A DNA stretch of 46,202 nt, taken from Verrucomicrobiota bacterium (GTDB taxonomy: Bacteria > Verrucomicrobiota > Verrucomicrobiia > CAIQCK01). The position numbers and the translations under genes are program-made. Location of the stretch: NCBI GenBank assembly GCA_016235595.1, contig JACRJX010000020.1, positions 1 to 46,202 of the forward strand, read 5' to 3'. How positions within the stretch are numbered: position 1 is the stretch's first letter; each line of letters starts with the position of its first letter. This document shows, piece after piece, positions 33,981 to 43,108 of the stretch. A model generated the notes under the pieces. That model saw nothing but the letters and a program-made list of their open reading frames with translations. It was not told the origin of the DNA and did not search any database.

Positions 33981-36900
33981 ATGAGGAAAAAGACGATGGT
34001 TGTCGTGGCGATGAGTGTGATGACTCTGAGTCTGCTGGCAGTCGGGCCAGCGCAGCCCGTCGGTTTTGAGGGCGCGAAGTGGATTTGGTTTTCGCAAGAG
34101 CCGATGCCGATGACCCAGAGTTTTCCCGGCGGCGCGAACTATTTCCGCGGGACGTTTGTGTTGCCGGAGAAGGCGCAGGTCAAGTCAGCGGAAGTGATTT
34201 GTGCCGCGGACAACCTGTACACGTTCTATATCAACGGCAAGCTCGCCGGCGAGAGCGAGCCGGACCCGAACGCGTGGCATCGGGCGAAGCGGTTTGACGT
34301 GGCCGCCATGCTCGTGCCGGGACGGAACGTGGTGGCGGTAGAGGCAATCAACACGGTGCCGGGAGCGGCCGGCCTCATCGTGAAGCTCGTGGCGCAACTG
34401 GCTGATGGACGACAGGTCGTGTGCGTGAGTGACGAGCCATGGAAGAGCCTCGACAAGGAATTGCCGAACTGGCAGCAGCCCAATCTCGATGACAAACGCT
34501 GGCGCGCCGCGCACGTCGTCGGCGACTACGGCATCCGACCGTGGGGCAAAGTGATGGCAAAGTCTCCTGTGGTACGTGCGAGCGCGCAGATAGACGAGGC
34601 ACGGCGGCAGGTGAGACAGAGGATTTCGGAGCTCAAGGTTGCCTCGGTCCGGGGCGGAGGGGCGCCACCGAAGCCGGTGGTGGAGGTTGTCCCGCCCGCG
34701 GATTATCCGTGGCCGGAGGCGGTGGCGTTCTTGGGTGACGATTGCAGTTTGTATCGTCCGTCAGCGCATGCTGGCACGAGCATGGACAGCCTGAGCGTCA
34801 CGATTTTCAATCCGCGCAATTCCCGGGCGTTTCCGGAACATGACCTGCCCGCGCCGATGAAGGTCGGCCGCAAACTCTTTGTGCTGAAGCCGGCGCAACC
34901 CGGCGTGAAACCGCGGGTGCTGCTTGACGCTGGCAAGGGGGCCATCGGTTCGCCGAGCGTGTCGTTCGACGGGCGGTGGATTTTCGTTTCGATGGCGCGG
35001 GAGGGCGAGGGATTCTTCCATATCTTCAAAGTGCCCGCCGCCGGTGGTGAACCACAGCGGCTTACCGACGGGCCGTTCCACGATATTGATCCTGCGGAGT
35101 TGCCAGACGGACGGATCGTGTTCGTCTCGACTCGCATTGGGACCTTCGAGGAATACCACAACCCGCCGTCGCGGGCGTTGTTCGCGATGAATGCCGACGG
35201 CACCAACGTGCGGCCGCTTACCAACACCATCATCTTCGATAACGAGCCGGAGGTGCTGGCCGACGGCCGCATCCTGTTCATTCGTTCGGACAATTTCTTC
35301 GACCGCGGCAAAGTCGAGACACTGTTGCACGCGGTGCATCCCGACGGCACCGAGGGCTACACGGAATTCGGGCTGGACCTCGGCCCGGAGTATGGTGGGC
35401 GGTTGCGCGCGTTCAACTGCGGCAGCCCCGCGCCGATGCCGGACGGTCGCGTGGCGTATCTGTCCGGTTCGGGCATCGATGTGGGTCGGCCGGGTTGTGA
35501 GGCGAAGGATCTGCAGCACATCGGCGTCGAGGCGGGCGATGTGGCCGCGCTGCCCGATGGCCGGCTGCTTTGCACGGTAGCGCGGCGGATTCCGGTCGAG
35601 AAGGTCGTCAAGAAACAGAAACGAATCGTTAACAGTTTTAGCTACGAGAAGATCGCCATTCTCGACCCGTGCGCCGGTGAAAAGGTGGTGGTGATGTTCA
35701 ACTCGGAGGAAGCGCCGCTGCACTCGCCGGTTTACCTCGGCGCGCGGCCTAGACCGCCGATCTTGGCGCAGAAGATGGAGCCGGCTGAACACGACAACCC
35801 GCGGCCCACGGGCGTGCTGTTCTGCCAGAACGCGCGTTTCACGAAGAACACCACCGCGGGCTGGCCGCATGTGCGCGCCATCCGCGTGCTGGCCGGCAAG
35901 GGCCTGACCGTGCGCTCGTCGCATTCTTACATCGTCCACGCCGGCAACGAGACGACGGAGCTTGGCACAGTGCCGCTCGCGCCGGATGGGTCGTTCGCGG
36001 TCGAGGTGCCGGCGGACACGCCCATCGCGTTTCAGGCGGTGGATGCCGAAGGACGCTCGGAGTTGAACGAGATGTCGTGGATTTACGTGCGGCCCGGCGA
36101 ACGGCGCGGCTGCGTCGGTTGTCATCAGACGCGCCAGGTATCGCCACCGCACGCGGTTTCGGAGATGCAGGCAATGCGGACGCCGCCGCTCAAGCTGTTG
36201 GGACAAGGAGACCCGCTCCGGTTCCGCGGCAACAATCCTGCCGTGACCGGTTTGATGGAGTTGCAGTTCGACCGGTTTCGTGAAATCGCCAGCCTGAACC
36301 GCCACAGCATGGGTGGCGACGCACGGACCACTGGCGCGCAAGAGGTGAAGGCGCTGATTGCGCAGTTGGGTGGTTCGGACGAACGGCTGAAGGTGACGGC
36401 TGCGCAACGGCTGGCGGTTTTTCGCGATCCGGCTGCGGCGCCAGCGCTCGCGGCGTGTTTGCGCAGCGTGGATCGCGAGACGCGCGTGGCCGCAGCAATG
36501 GCGTTGGGTGGTTGCGGCACGCGTGAGTCGGTGGAGCTGCTGCTGGTTGCGCTCGCCGATACGGAACCGCTTGTGGCGCAGGCCGCATCGGTGGCGCTGG
36601 AAAATCTCACCGGCCACGCCGGGAGTTTCAACGCGTTCGTCGCTGGCGAGGAACGCGCGCGGCAGATCGCGAAGTGGCGCGACTGGCTGCGCGCCAACAA
36701 GTGGGATCAGATCGAGCAGGAACTGGCGCGGCGATTGGAGAACACCGACCGCGACGTGGTTCGGCGCGCAGCGGTGACGTTGGGGCACATCGGCCACGAT
36801 TTGGCGCGCGCCGCGCTGCGAAAATACGTTGCCGCAGAGCGGAACAACAATCCCCATCCAGAGTGGCGGAAAACTCATCTCGGCGACGGCGCGAAATTCA

Positions 36901-38042
36901 ACGCGCTCGCGCCGGTTAACCCACGCGCGTTGCAGGCGGCGACTCGCGCGCTCGGCTGGCTGAAAGATGGCGAGGCGGTGCCGATGTTGACCGAGACACT
37001 CAATGTCCACAGCCGTCCCGCCACCGGCAATCTGTTCCTGGCCGAAGCTGCCGCCGAAGCGCTTGGCCGCATAGCCACTCCGGCGGCGGAAGTGGTGTTG
37101 ACCAACACCTTCGCGCGGCTGGAGGACTACACGCTGTATACGTATTGGTATGGTGACCATCCGGCGTTGATGGCCTGCCACGCGTCGCCGGTGCATTACC
37201 TCATCGTCGAGGCGCTGGATGCGATGGGGTCCACGCGCGCCGGGGGCATCGTGCCGCACATGATTCGCTCGGTGCCGACGGATTTCGACCGTGCCTTGTT
37301 TCCAAATAATGATGACTGCGAGACGCTCTTTGGCCGCGTCATCCGTCGCAGCGGCGCCGAGGCGGCCGTGGTGGAGACGTGCCTGTCCATCCTGGGCGAC
37401 CCACAGGCCGTGCGGACGAAGGAAATCGAGGACGCGATCGGAAAGACCATCGGCGCGTGGGGCGGTAAGCCCGATCCCGAAATCCGTGCCGCGCAGATCC
37501 TTTCGCTGGTCTGTCGCGACCGGAAATCTGAGCCGCGCGTGCGCGCGCGATTCGAGGCGTATCGCGCCAGGACGAACGACATCCCGCGCTTGTTTGACGT
37601 TGGCATCCCCGTGATGCAGAAGCTGCCAACGAAACACTGGGTCTGCTTCTTTATGGCGCGGTTGCTCGGCAACTTTGCTGATCCTCGTTCAGTGGATGCG
37701 TTGGTTGCTGCGCTGGATCGTGAACCGCCGGAGGCCGCGACCGGCTATCCTGATCCGCTCGGTCCCGGCGTGCTCTTTCTGCACAACGATCTCACGCCGT
37801 GCTGGCGCGCCGCCGCTGCATGGGCTCTCGGCCGGATTGGCGACACGCGAGCGACGCCGGCGCTGTTGAAGGTGATCGGTGACTTGAAGAACGCTCCCGA
37901 CACGCGTCATGCGGCGGCGGAAGCAATGGAGCGCCTTGCCGATGCCAACAACGCAGTGATGATCCGTAAACTCGCGGCCGATTATCCGGAGGTATCAACC
38001 CGGCGGACGTTGCTGCGCATTGGCGCGGGCTTGTCTCCCTAG
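33981..38042 (+). CDS. HzsA-like heme protein fused to a rhamnosidase-type N-terminal domain and HEAT repeats
   Basis: A 1353-residue exported protein. After a signal peptide (about 1-22) there is a beta-sandwich (about 28-185) like the N-terminal domain of GH78 rhamnosidases: GAKWIWFSQEP, YFRGTFVLPEKAQVKSAEV, DNLYTFYINGKLAGES. A propeller follows (about 260-620; DGRIVFVSTR, DGRILFIRSD, DGRVAYLSGS), then the HzsA-like domain (ELGTVPLAPDGSFAVEVPAD, then AVDAEGRSE) with one heme site CVGCH (711-715). The C-terminal half (about 785-1345) is a long HEAT solenoid (TRVAAAMALGGCGTRESVEL, ALGRIGDTRATPALLKVIGD). The fusion joins a sugar-binding type fold to an electron-carrier core and a scaffold. ATG 33981 has AAAGGA about 9 nt upstream. 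The GH78 gene starts 85 bp downstream. Confidence 0.86.
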   Translation: MRKKTMVVVAMSVMTLSLLAVGPAQPVGFEGAKWIWFSQEPMPMTQSFPGGANYFRGTFVLPEKAQVKSAEVICAADNLYTFYINGKLAGESEPDPNAWHRAKRFDVAAMLVPGRNVVAVEAINTVPGAAGLIVKLVAQLADGRQVVCVSDEPWKSLDKELPNWQQPNLDDKRWRAAHVVGDYGIRPWGKVMAKSPVVRASAQIDEARRQVRQRISELKVASVRGGGAPPKPVVEVVPPADYPWPEAVAFLGDDCSLYRPSAHAGTSMDSLSVTIFNPRNSRAFPEHDLPAPMKVGRKLFVLKPAQPGVKPRVLLDAGKGAIGSPSVSFDGRWIFVSMAREGEGFFHIFKVPAAGGEPQRLTDGPFHDIDPAELPDGRIVFVSTRIGTFEEYHNPPSRALFAMNADGTNVRPLTNTIIFDNEPEVLADGRILFIRSDNFFDRGKVETLLHAVHPDGTEGYTEFGLDLGPEYGGRLRAFNCGSPAPMPDGRVAYLSGSGIDVGRPGCEAKDLQHIGVEAGDVAALPDGRLLCTVARRIPVEKVVKKQKRIVNSFSYEKIAILDPCAGEKVVVMFNSEEAPLHSPVYLGARPRPPILAQKMEPAEHDNPRPTGVLFCQNARFTKNTTAGWPHVRAIRVLAGKGLTVRSSHSYIVHAGNETTELGTVPLAPDGSFAVEVPADTPIAFQAVDAEGRSELNEMSWIYVRPGERRGCVGCHQTRQVSPPHAVSEMQAMRTPPLKLLGQGDPLRFRGNNPAVTGLMELQFDRFREIASLNRHSMGGDARTTGAQEVKALIAQLGGSDERLKVTAAQRLAVFRDPAAAPALAACLRSVDRETRVAAAMALGGCGTRESVELLLVALADTEPLVAQAASVALENLTGHAGSFNAFVAGEERARQIAKWRDWLRANKWDQIEQELARRLENTDRDVVRRAAVTLGHIGHDLARAALRKYVAAERNNNPHPEWRKTHLGDGAKFNALAPVNPRALQAATRALGWLKDGEAVPMLTETLNVHSRPATGNLFLAEAAAEALGRIATPAAEVVLTNTFARLEDYTLYTYWYGDHPALMACHASPVHYLIVEALDAMGSTRAGGIVPHMIRSVPTDFDRALFPNNDDCETLFGRVIRRSGAEAAVVETCLSILGDPQAVRTKEIEDAIGKTIGAWGGKPDPEIRAAQILSLVCRDRKSEPRVRARFEAYRARTNDIPRLFDVGIPVMQKLPTKHWVCFFMARLLGNFADPRSVDALVAALDREPPEAATGYPDPLGPGVLFLHNDLTPCWRAAAAWALGRIGDTRATPALLKVIGDLKNAPDTRHAAAEAMERLADANNAVMIRKLAADYPEVSTRRTLLRIGAGLSP

Positions 38043-38127
38043 GGCGGGCAGGGCTTCGTGGCTGAGGATTCTTTTTCGCGCTATCGTTGTGGACGCGCGA
38101 GAACATGTCTCTTAGAATCAGCAGTAT

Positions 38128-40857
38128 ATGAACTCACGAATGTTGAAGATCATGGTGGCAATCGCGAGTGTGGCCCTGACCCAAGGCATCGGCACTGCTG
38201 AGGCTGCTCAAGACGTGAAGTTGACCAACCTGCGTTGCGAATACCTCACCAACCCGCTCGGCCTTGATGTGCCCCGGCCGCGGCTGAGTTGGGTGATGGA
38301 ATCGCCGACGCGCGGCCAGAAGCAGATGGGGTATCGAATTCTTGTCGCGTCAGAGTTGGGGAAACTGGCGAAGGACCAGGGCGACCTTTGGGACAGCGGC
38401 AGGATGTCATCGGAGGAGAGCGTTCATATCGAGTATGACGGCAAGCCGCTGGCGTCGGGCGTGGAAGTGTTCTGGAAGGTGCGCGTGTGGGATCGCGAGG
38501 GGCGTCCATCAGCCTGGAGCCAGCCGGCGGTGTGGTCGATGGGGTTGTTGAAGCCGGATGATTGGAAAGGCAAGTGGATCGCCTCGCCGACAGCCGCGGA
38601 GTTTGCGGCGAAGCACAGGAAAGAGGAGGCGGCGCCCATGTTCCGCAGGGTGTTCCGCGTTGGGAAGCCAGTGCGGCGCGCGACAATCTACATCAGCGGT
38701 TTGGGCTATTACGAGTTGCGGCTGAATGGAAAGAAGGTCGGCGACAGCGTGCTCGACCCGGCATTCACGCGCTACGACCGGCGCGCGCTTTATGTCACCC
38801 ACGACGTCACATCGCAATTGGCACGCGGCAATAACGCCATCGGCGTCATTCTCGGCAACGGCTGGTTCAACTACGCGGTGAATGCAGCGTGGAAGTTCAA
38901 CGAGGCGGCTTGGCGCGCGCGGCCGAAAATGATTTGTCAGATGGCAGTCGAGTATGTCGACGGCAGCAAGCAAATGGTCGTCAGTGACGAGACGTGGAAA
39001 TTCGCTCCCAGCCCGATTGTTCAAAATGCCCTGCTCAATGGCGAAACCTACGACGCGCGGCTGGAAGAGCCGGAATGGGACACCGCCAGCTACAACGACA
39101 AGAGATGGATCGCTGCGAAAATCGTTGAACCGCCCCAGGGAATGCTCTCGGCCCAGATGGCGCCACCGATTCGCGCGACGCAGGAGTTGAAGACCGTCAA
39201 ACTCACTCAGCCGAGGTTTGGCGTGTTTGTGTTCGACATCGGACAGAACATCGCGGGCGTCGCGCAGCTCAGGGTCCACGGCCCTTCCGGCACGACGGTG
39301 ATGCTCAAGTATGGCGAGTCGTTGAACGCCGACGGGACGGTGAACCAGAAGGAGATCAAGGTTCACACCTACGACGGCGAGTTTCAGGTCGATCGCTATA
39401 TTCTCAAAGGCGAGGGCGCCGAAGTCTGGCAACCGAGGTTTGTCTACAGTGGTTTCCGATATGTGGAGGTTACCGGTTTTCCCGGCAAGCCGACGCCAGC
39501 CAGCCTTTCCGCGTTGGCTGTGCATACCGATTTGGAGAGCACCGGGAATTTTGAGTGCTCCAACGAATTGTTGAACGACATCCAACGATGCACGCGCTGG
39601 TCCTACGTCAACAACTTCCACGGTCATCCGACGGATTGCCCGCAACGCGAGAAGAACGGCTGGACGGGTGACGCGCACCTCGCGGCCGAGGCCGGTCTTT
39701 ATAACTTCGAGCCGTCAGCGTCCTATACGAAATGGATGCGCGACTTCCGGGACGAGCAGCGGCTTACGGGTGAATTGCCCGGCATCGTGCCGACTGCCGG
39801 CTGGGGTTACAAATGGGGGAATGGTCCCGCGTGGGATTCGGCCTATGTGCTGATCCCGTGGTATCTCCACCAGTATCGCGGTGACCGGCGAATTTTGGCC
39901 GAGCACTACGACCGGCTGAAGCTTTATGTGGATTACCTGACCACCCGTGCCACAAATGGCATCGTCAGCATCGGTTTGGGTGACTGGTGTCCGGCGAAAA
40001 CGAAAACGCCCGCTAACATCACTTCTACCGCTTACTATTACGCTGATGCGGTCATCGTTTCGAAGATTGCCGCGATGCTTGGCAAGAAGGACGAGGCCGC
40101 GCGCTACGCCGCGCTTGCTGCGGATATCAAGAAGGCGTTCAACGGCGCATTCTTCGATCCAAAAACGAAGCAATACGGTGGTGGCACGCAGACCGCGCTG
40201 AGTTGCGCGCTCTATCAGGGATTGGTGGAACCGCAGCACGTCGCCGCCGTCGTGAGCAACCTCGTGGCAAACGTTGCCGCTCAGAAGGGACACCTCGATT
40301 GCGGCATCCTTGGCACGAAATATCTCCTCCACGCGCTAACCGACAACGGCCGCACGGACGTTGCCTATACAGTGGCCACGCAGACGACGCCGCCAAGCTG
40401 GGGCGACTGGATCAAGCGCGGCGCGACAACGCTCTGGGAAGACTGGGAAGGCAAGTCTTCGCTCAACCATATCATGTTTGGCGACATCTCCGCCTGGTTC
40501 TACGAGACGCTTGCGGGCATTCGTCCGGACCCGGCCGCGCCGGGCTTCAAGAAGATGATCATCCGGCCCATCGTTGCTGGCGACTTGAAATGGGTGCGCG
40601 CCTGTCACGATTCGTTGCACGGACGGATCGTCAGTGACTGGAAATGCGATGGGAAGAAGTTCATCCTCGACGTGATCATTCCTGCGAACACCACAGCCAC
40701 CGTGTTCGTTCCCGCAAGAAGCCATGCCGAAGTCACCGAAAACGGCAAGCCGCTCGACAAGGCAAAGGGCGTGACGTTCCTCCGGAACGAAGACAACTGC
40801 GCCGTGTTGGCAGTCGAATCCGGCGCGTATCACTTCGCCGCGAAGATCGCGAAATAG
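38128..40857 (+). CDS. GH78 alpha-L-rhamnosidase
   Basis: An exported glycoside hydrolase of 909 residues that cuts terminal alpha-L-rhamnose from glycans or glycosides. A signal peptide (about 1-26) precedes the N-terminal beta-sandwich (LTNLRCEYLTNPLGLDVPRP, then RLSW), the concanavalin-like domain (FVFDIGQNIAGVAQLRVHGP) and the (alpha/alpha)6 barrel. The barrel has DCPQREKNGWTGD at 503-515, so Asp503, Glu508 and Asp515 fall at the same spacing as the D567/E572/D579 set known in Bacillus RhaB, and TLWE with Glu771 matches the second catalytic Glu. The end holds the usual beta-sandwich (PGFKKMIIRPIVAGDLKWV, then HGRIVSDW). It closes the run that begins at the propeller gene. Confidence 0.95.
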   Translation: MNSRMLKIMVAIASVALTQGIGTAEAAQDVKLTNLRCEYLTNPLGLDVPRPRLSWVMESPTRGQKQMGYRILVASELGKLAKDQGDLWDSGRMSSEESVHIEYDGKPLASGVEVFWKVRVWDREGRPSAWSQPAVWSMGLLKPDDWKGKWIASPTAAEFAAKHRKEEAAPMFRRVFRVGKPVRRATIYISGLGYYELRLNGKKVGDSVLDPAFTRYDRRALYVTHDVTSQLARGNNAIGVILGNGWFNYAVNAAWKFNEAAWRARPKMICQMAVEYVDGSKQMVVSDETWKFAPSPIVQNALLNGETYDARLEEPEWDTASYNDKRWIAAKIVEPPQGMLSAQMAPPIRATQELKTVKLTQPRFGVFVFDIGQNIAGVAQLRVHGPSGTTVMLKYGESLNADGTVNQKEIKVHTYDGEFQVDRYILKGEGAEVWQPRFVYSGFRYVEVTGFPGKPTPASLSALAVHTDLESTGNFECSNELLNDIQRCTRWSYVNNFHGHPTDCPQREKNGWTGDAHLAAEAGLYNFEPSASYTKWMRDFRDEQRLTGELPGIVPTAGWGYKWGNGPAWDSAYVLIPWYLHQYRGDRRILAEHYDRLKLYVDYLTTRATNGIVSIGLGDWCPAKTKTPANITSTAYYYADAVIVSKIAAMLGKKDEAARYAALAADIKKAFNGAFFDPKTKQYGGGTQTALSCALYQGLVEPQHVAAVVSNLVANVAAQKGHLDCGILGTKYLLHALTDNGRTDVAYTVATQTTPPSWGDWIKRGATTLWEDWEGKSSLNHIMFGDISAWFYETLAGIRPDPAAPGFKKMIIRPIVAGDLKWVRACHDSLHGRIVSDWKCDGKKFILDVIIPANTTATVFVPARSHAEVTENGKPLDKAKGVTFLRNEDNCAVLAVESGAYHFAAKIAK

Positions 40858-40912
40858 GCCGGCCTGTCTGCGCCCAACAAAACCGATTCTTGGCCAATCG
40901 TATAATGAAGGG

Positions 40913-40940
40913 TTGACATTGCCATACCGGTCAGTATGGT
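40913..40940 (+). promoter_or_regulatory. Promoter of the TetR gene with embedded operator
   Basis: A perfect TTGACA at 40913-40918 is followed after 16 bp by TATGGT (40935-40940), a fair -10 box. The palindrome at 40922-40939 lies between and across them, as expected for a site where a bound repressor blocks polymerase. Confidence 0.6.
40922..40939. promoter_or_regulatory. TetR operator 1
   Basis: CCATAC-CGGTCA-GTATGG: perfect 6-bp half sites with a 6-bp centre, 25 bp before the TetR start. It agrees at 14 of 18 positions with operator 2 at 41591-41608. The ACCGGT core is typical of TetR-family sites. Confidence 0.75.
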
Positions 40941-40964
40941 TTGCGCCCAGTTGGAGATATTGGC

Positions 40965-41573
40965 ATGGCGAGAACTTCACCTCAAATGCCGGTTCGATTG
41001 GCGCAAAGCGCGTTCGCGCTGTTTTCGCGCCGTGGTATTGACAACGTCAGCCTGGACCAGGTTGCTTCGCACGCGGGCGTGACCAAGGGCAGTGTCTACT
41101 GGCATTTCAAGTCCAAGGACGAACTCATCAAGGCTGCCTGCGCTCACTATTACCGGGACTTCCATCGCCGAATGAACGCCGAGATTGCGCCGGTGCGCGA
41201 CCCGATGAAACGGCTGGAACGCGTGCTGCGGCGGTCGGTGCGGATTTGCCTCTTGGACACGGAAAACCGCGTATTCACGATGGATATCTGGGGCTTGTCG
41301 TTGCACGACGCGGAAGTGCGGCGAGGCTGGCAGCAATTCTACGACAGTGTGCGCGAGTTTTACATCGGCCTCGTGCGCGCGGCGGTGCTCTCCGGGCAGA
41401 TGGAGATAGACAAACCGGAACGCGCAGTGAACCTGATGCTCGAAGCCATCGAGGGGATCAAGTTGCGCGCGATGTTTGAGCCACAGATTTGTTCGCCAGC
41501 AGAAGAGAACGAGATCGTCAGTAGCTTGATGGAGATATTGGGCTGCGGAAAACGCGCATCCAAAGCCGCCTAG
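40965..41573 (+). CDS. TetR-family transcriptional repressor
   Basis: A 202-residue regulator. The N-terminal DNA-binding domain is typical: AQSAFALFSRRGIDNVSLDQ, then VASHAGVTKGSVYWHFKSKD-EL, where GSVYWHF is the hallmark recognition helix. The C-terminal ligand domain is helical (MKRLERVLRRSVRICLLDTE) and gives no clue to the ligand; proteins of this class often sense small hydrophobic molecules or metabolites. GGAGAT lies 7 nt before ATG 40965. The gene has an operator inside its promoter, so it most likely represses itself, and a second copy of the operator sits just before the next gene, a Gfo/Idh/MocA oxidoreductase, which is therefore its probable target. Confidence 0.93.
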   Translation: MARTSPQMPVRLAQSAFALFSRRGIDNVSLDQVASHAGVTKGSVYWHFKSKDELIKAACAHYYRDFHRRMNAEIAPVRDPMKRLERVLRRSVRICLLDTENRVFTMDIWGLSLHDAEVRRGWQQFYDSVREFYIGLVRAAVLSGQMEIDKPERAVNLMLEAIEGIKLRAMFEPQICSPAEENEIVSSLMEILGCGKRASKAA

Positions 41574-41590
41574 TTTTGTTTTAACCCACA

Positions 41591-41608
41591 ACATACCGGA
41601 GAGTATAG
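41591..41608. promoter_or_regulatory. TetR operator 2
   Basis: ACATAC-CGGAGA-GTATAG, a near copy of operator 1 with the ATAC-N6-GTAT dyad kept. It ends 6 bp before the start of the oxidoreductase gene and contains GGAGAG (41598-41603), which may also be its ribosome binding site. Confidence 0.7.
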
Positions 41609-41614
41609 ATCGCC

Positions 41615-42928
41615 ATGAAAAACCAGACCCACGCAACCAACACCCACGAGGCAACCCGTCGTCAGTTTCTCAGGACTTCCGCTGCCGCCGTCGCGGCGGT
41701 CGGCAGCCTGTCGGTCGAACGCGCTGCGCATGCGGCGGGCAGCGGTGTCATCAAGATCGGCATGATCGGCGCGGGCGGGCGTTGCGCCGGCGCGGCCGAG
41801 AACGCCATGAACGCCGGCCCTGACGTGCGGCTCGTGGCGATTCACGACATTTTCATGGATCGCGTGAAGGGCAAGCTTGAGGTGCTCAAGAAGAAGAAGC
41901 CCGACCAGGTGCAGGTGGATGACGCGCATTGCTTCGACGGGCTGGAAGGCTACAAGGGCGTCATTGAAGCCAGCGACGTGGTGCTCATCGCGAACGCCGC
42001 CAAGTTCCATCCTTTCTATGCGATGGCCGCAATCAAGGCGGGCAAGCACGTCTTCGTGGAGAAGCCGCACGGCATTGACCCGCACGGCATCAAGACGCTG
42101 ATGGCGGCGTGCGAACTGGCGAAGCAGAAGAAGCTCTGCGTTGTCTCCGGCCTCCAGAGCCGTTATCACGCCGGTTACATCGAGACGATGAAACGCCTCC
42201 ACGACGGCGCCATCGGCGATATCGTTGCCATTGAGGAGAACTTTTTGCGGCAACCCTACGGTGTTTATCGCCGGCAGGAAGGTTGGACCGAGTTGCAGAG
42301 CCAGTTCGGAAACCAGTATCATTTCGTCTGGCTCAGCGGCGACGACGTGCCGCAGTCGCTGGTGCATAACATGGACCGCGCGACGTGGGCCTTGAAGGAA
42401 ACGCCTCCTCTGAAATGTCATGGCCTCGGCGGTCGCGCTTCATCGTTCAGCCCGGAACACGGCAACGTCTTCGACCACCACTCGGTCATCTACCACTATG
42501 CCAATGGCGTGCGAGCTTACGCGTTTTGCCGGACCGAGGTCCGCTGCTACAACGAAGTTTCCAGCATCATCCTCGGCAGCAAGGGCCGCTGCGATCTGAC
42601 ACGCTGCCAGATCGAGGGCGAGACGAAATGGCGGTTTGAAGGCAAGGCGGATCCCTACGATGCCGAGCACCGGGCGTTGTTCGGCGCCATTCGCGAAGGC
42701 AAGACCATCAACAACGGCGACTACATGGCCCGCAGCACCATGATCGGCATCATGGGACAGATCAGTTGCTATACGGGCGCGGAAGTGACGTGGGAGCAGA
42801 TCAACAAGTCCGACTTCTTCTTTGCGCCGAAGTGCGAGGATTGCCGCATGGACATGGAGCCGCCCGTCAAGATCGGTCCCGACGGCACTTACCCCGTCTA
42901 TGTGCCGGGCGTGACGAAGTTGATTTGA
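41615..42928 (+). CDS. Tat-exported Gfo/Idh/MocA oxidoreductase, TetR-controlled
   Basis: A 437-residue oxidoreductase with a twin-arginine leader (TRRQFLRTSAAAVAAVGSLS). The Rossmann motif is IKIGMIGAGGRCAGAAENAM, with AIHDIF at the second strand, and the catalytic EKP motif is intact (FVEKPHGIDPHG). Later segments NQYHFVWLSGDDVPQSLVHN and DHHSVIYHYANGVRAYAF belong to the family's C-terminal sheet domain. It probably oxidizes a sugar or polyol in the periplasm with a bound cofactor. It lies 41 bp after the TetR gene; the intervening sequence holds operator 2, so expression should respond to the same ligand. Gfo/Idh/MocA genes with the same leader type occur at three other places in this window. 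Confidence 0.92.
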   Translation: MKNQTHATNTHEATRRQFLRTSAAAVAAVGSLSVERAAHAAGSGVIKIGMIGAGGRCAGAAENAMNAGPDVRLVAIHDIFMDRVKGKLEVLKKKKPDQVQVDDAHCFDGLEGYKGVIEASDVVLIANAAKFHPFYAMAAIKAGKHVFVEKPHGIDPHGIKTLMAACELAKQKKLCVVSGLQSRYHAGYIETMKRLHDGAIGDIVAIEENFLRQPYGVYRRQEGWTELQSQFGNQYHFVWLSGDDVPQSLVHNMDRATWALKETPPLKCHGLGGRASSFSPEHGNVFDHHSVIYHYANGVRAYAFCRTEVRCYNEVSSIILGSKGRCDLTRCQIEGETKWRFEGKADPYDAEHRALFGAIREGKTINNGDYMARSTMIGIMGQISCYTGAEVTWEQINKSDFFFAPKCEDCRMDMEPPVKIGPDGTYPVYVPGVTKLI

Positions 42929-42988
42929 CCAACATGGTTCAAACCGTGGGATGGATTTGCGGCGAGCGGCAAAAGAAATCAGAGTTTG

Positions 42989-43035
42989 GATCCCCGCAGG
43001 GGATCAACATGAGTAGCCGCAGGTGAAACCTGCGG
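42989..43035 (+). repeat. REP pair, left of the transposase
   Basis: GATCCCC-GCA-GGGGATC (42989-43005), linker AACATGAGTAG, then CCGCAGGT-GAA-ACCTGCGG (43017-43035 by stem). Both have three-base loops. Confidence 0.88.
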
Positions 43036-43059
43036 AAACGAACAAACATAAAGGAAAAC

Positions 43060-43074
43060 AACCCCGAAGGGGTT
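43060..43074 (+). repeat. Single REP hairpin
   Basis: AACCCC-GAA-GGGGTT followed by GAACCA. The GAA triloop is shared with the paired elements. Confidence 0.75.
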
Positions 43075-43108
43075 GAACCAGTGTCAATGTGCAACGAGCG
43101 GAACGACG

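Noticed and set aside
34761..37637. A 958-codon open frame on the minus strand
   Set aside because: It lies entirely opposite the heme/HEAT gene, is rich in Arg, His and Ala with no domain pattern, and is a GC-driven shadow.
40901..40906. TATAAT upstream of the TetR gene as a second promoter
   Set aside because: No -35 box at a proper distance; the TTGACA/TATGGT pair downstream fits better.
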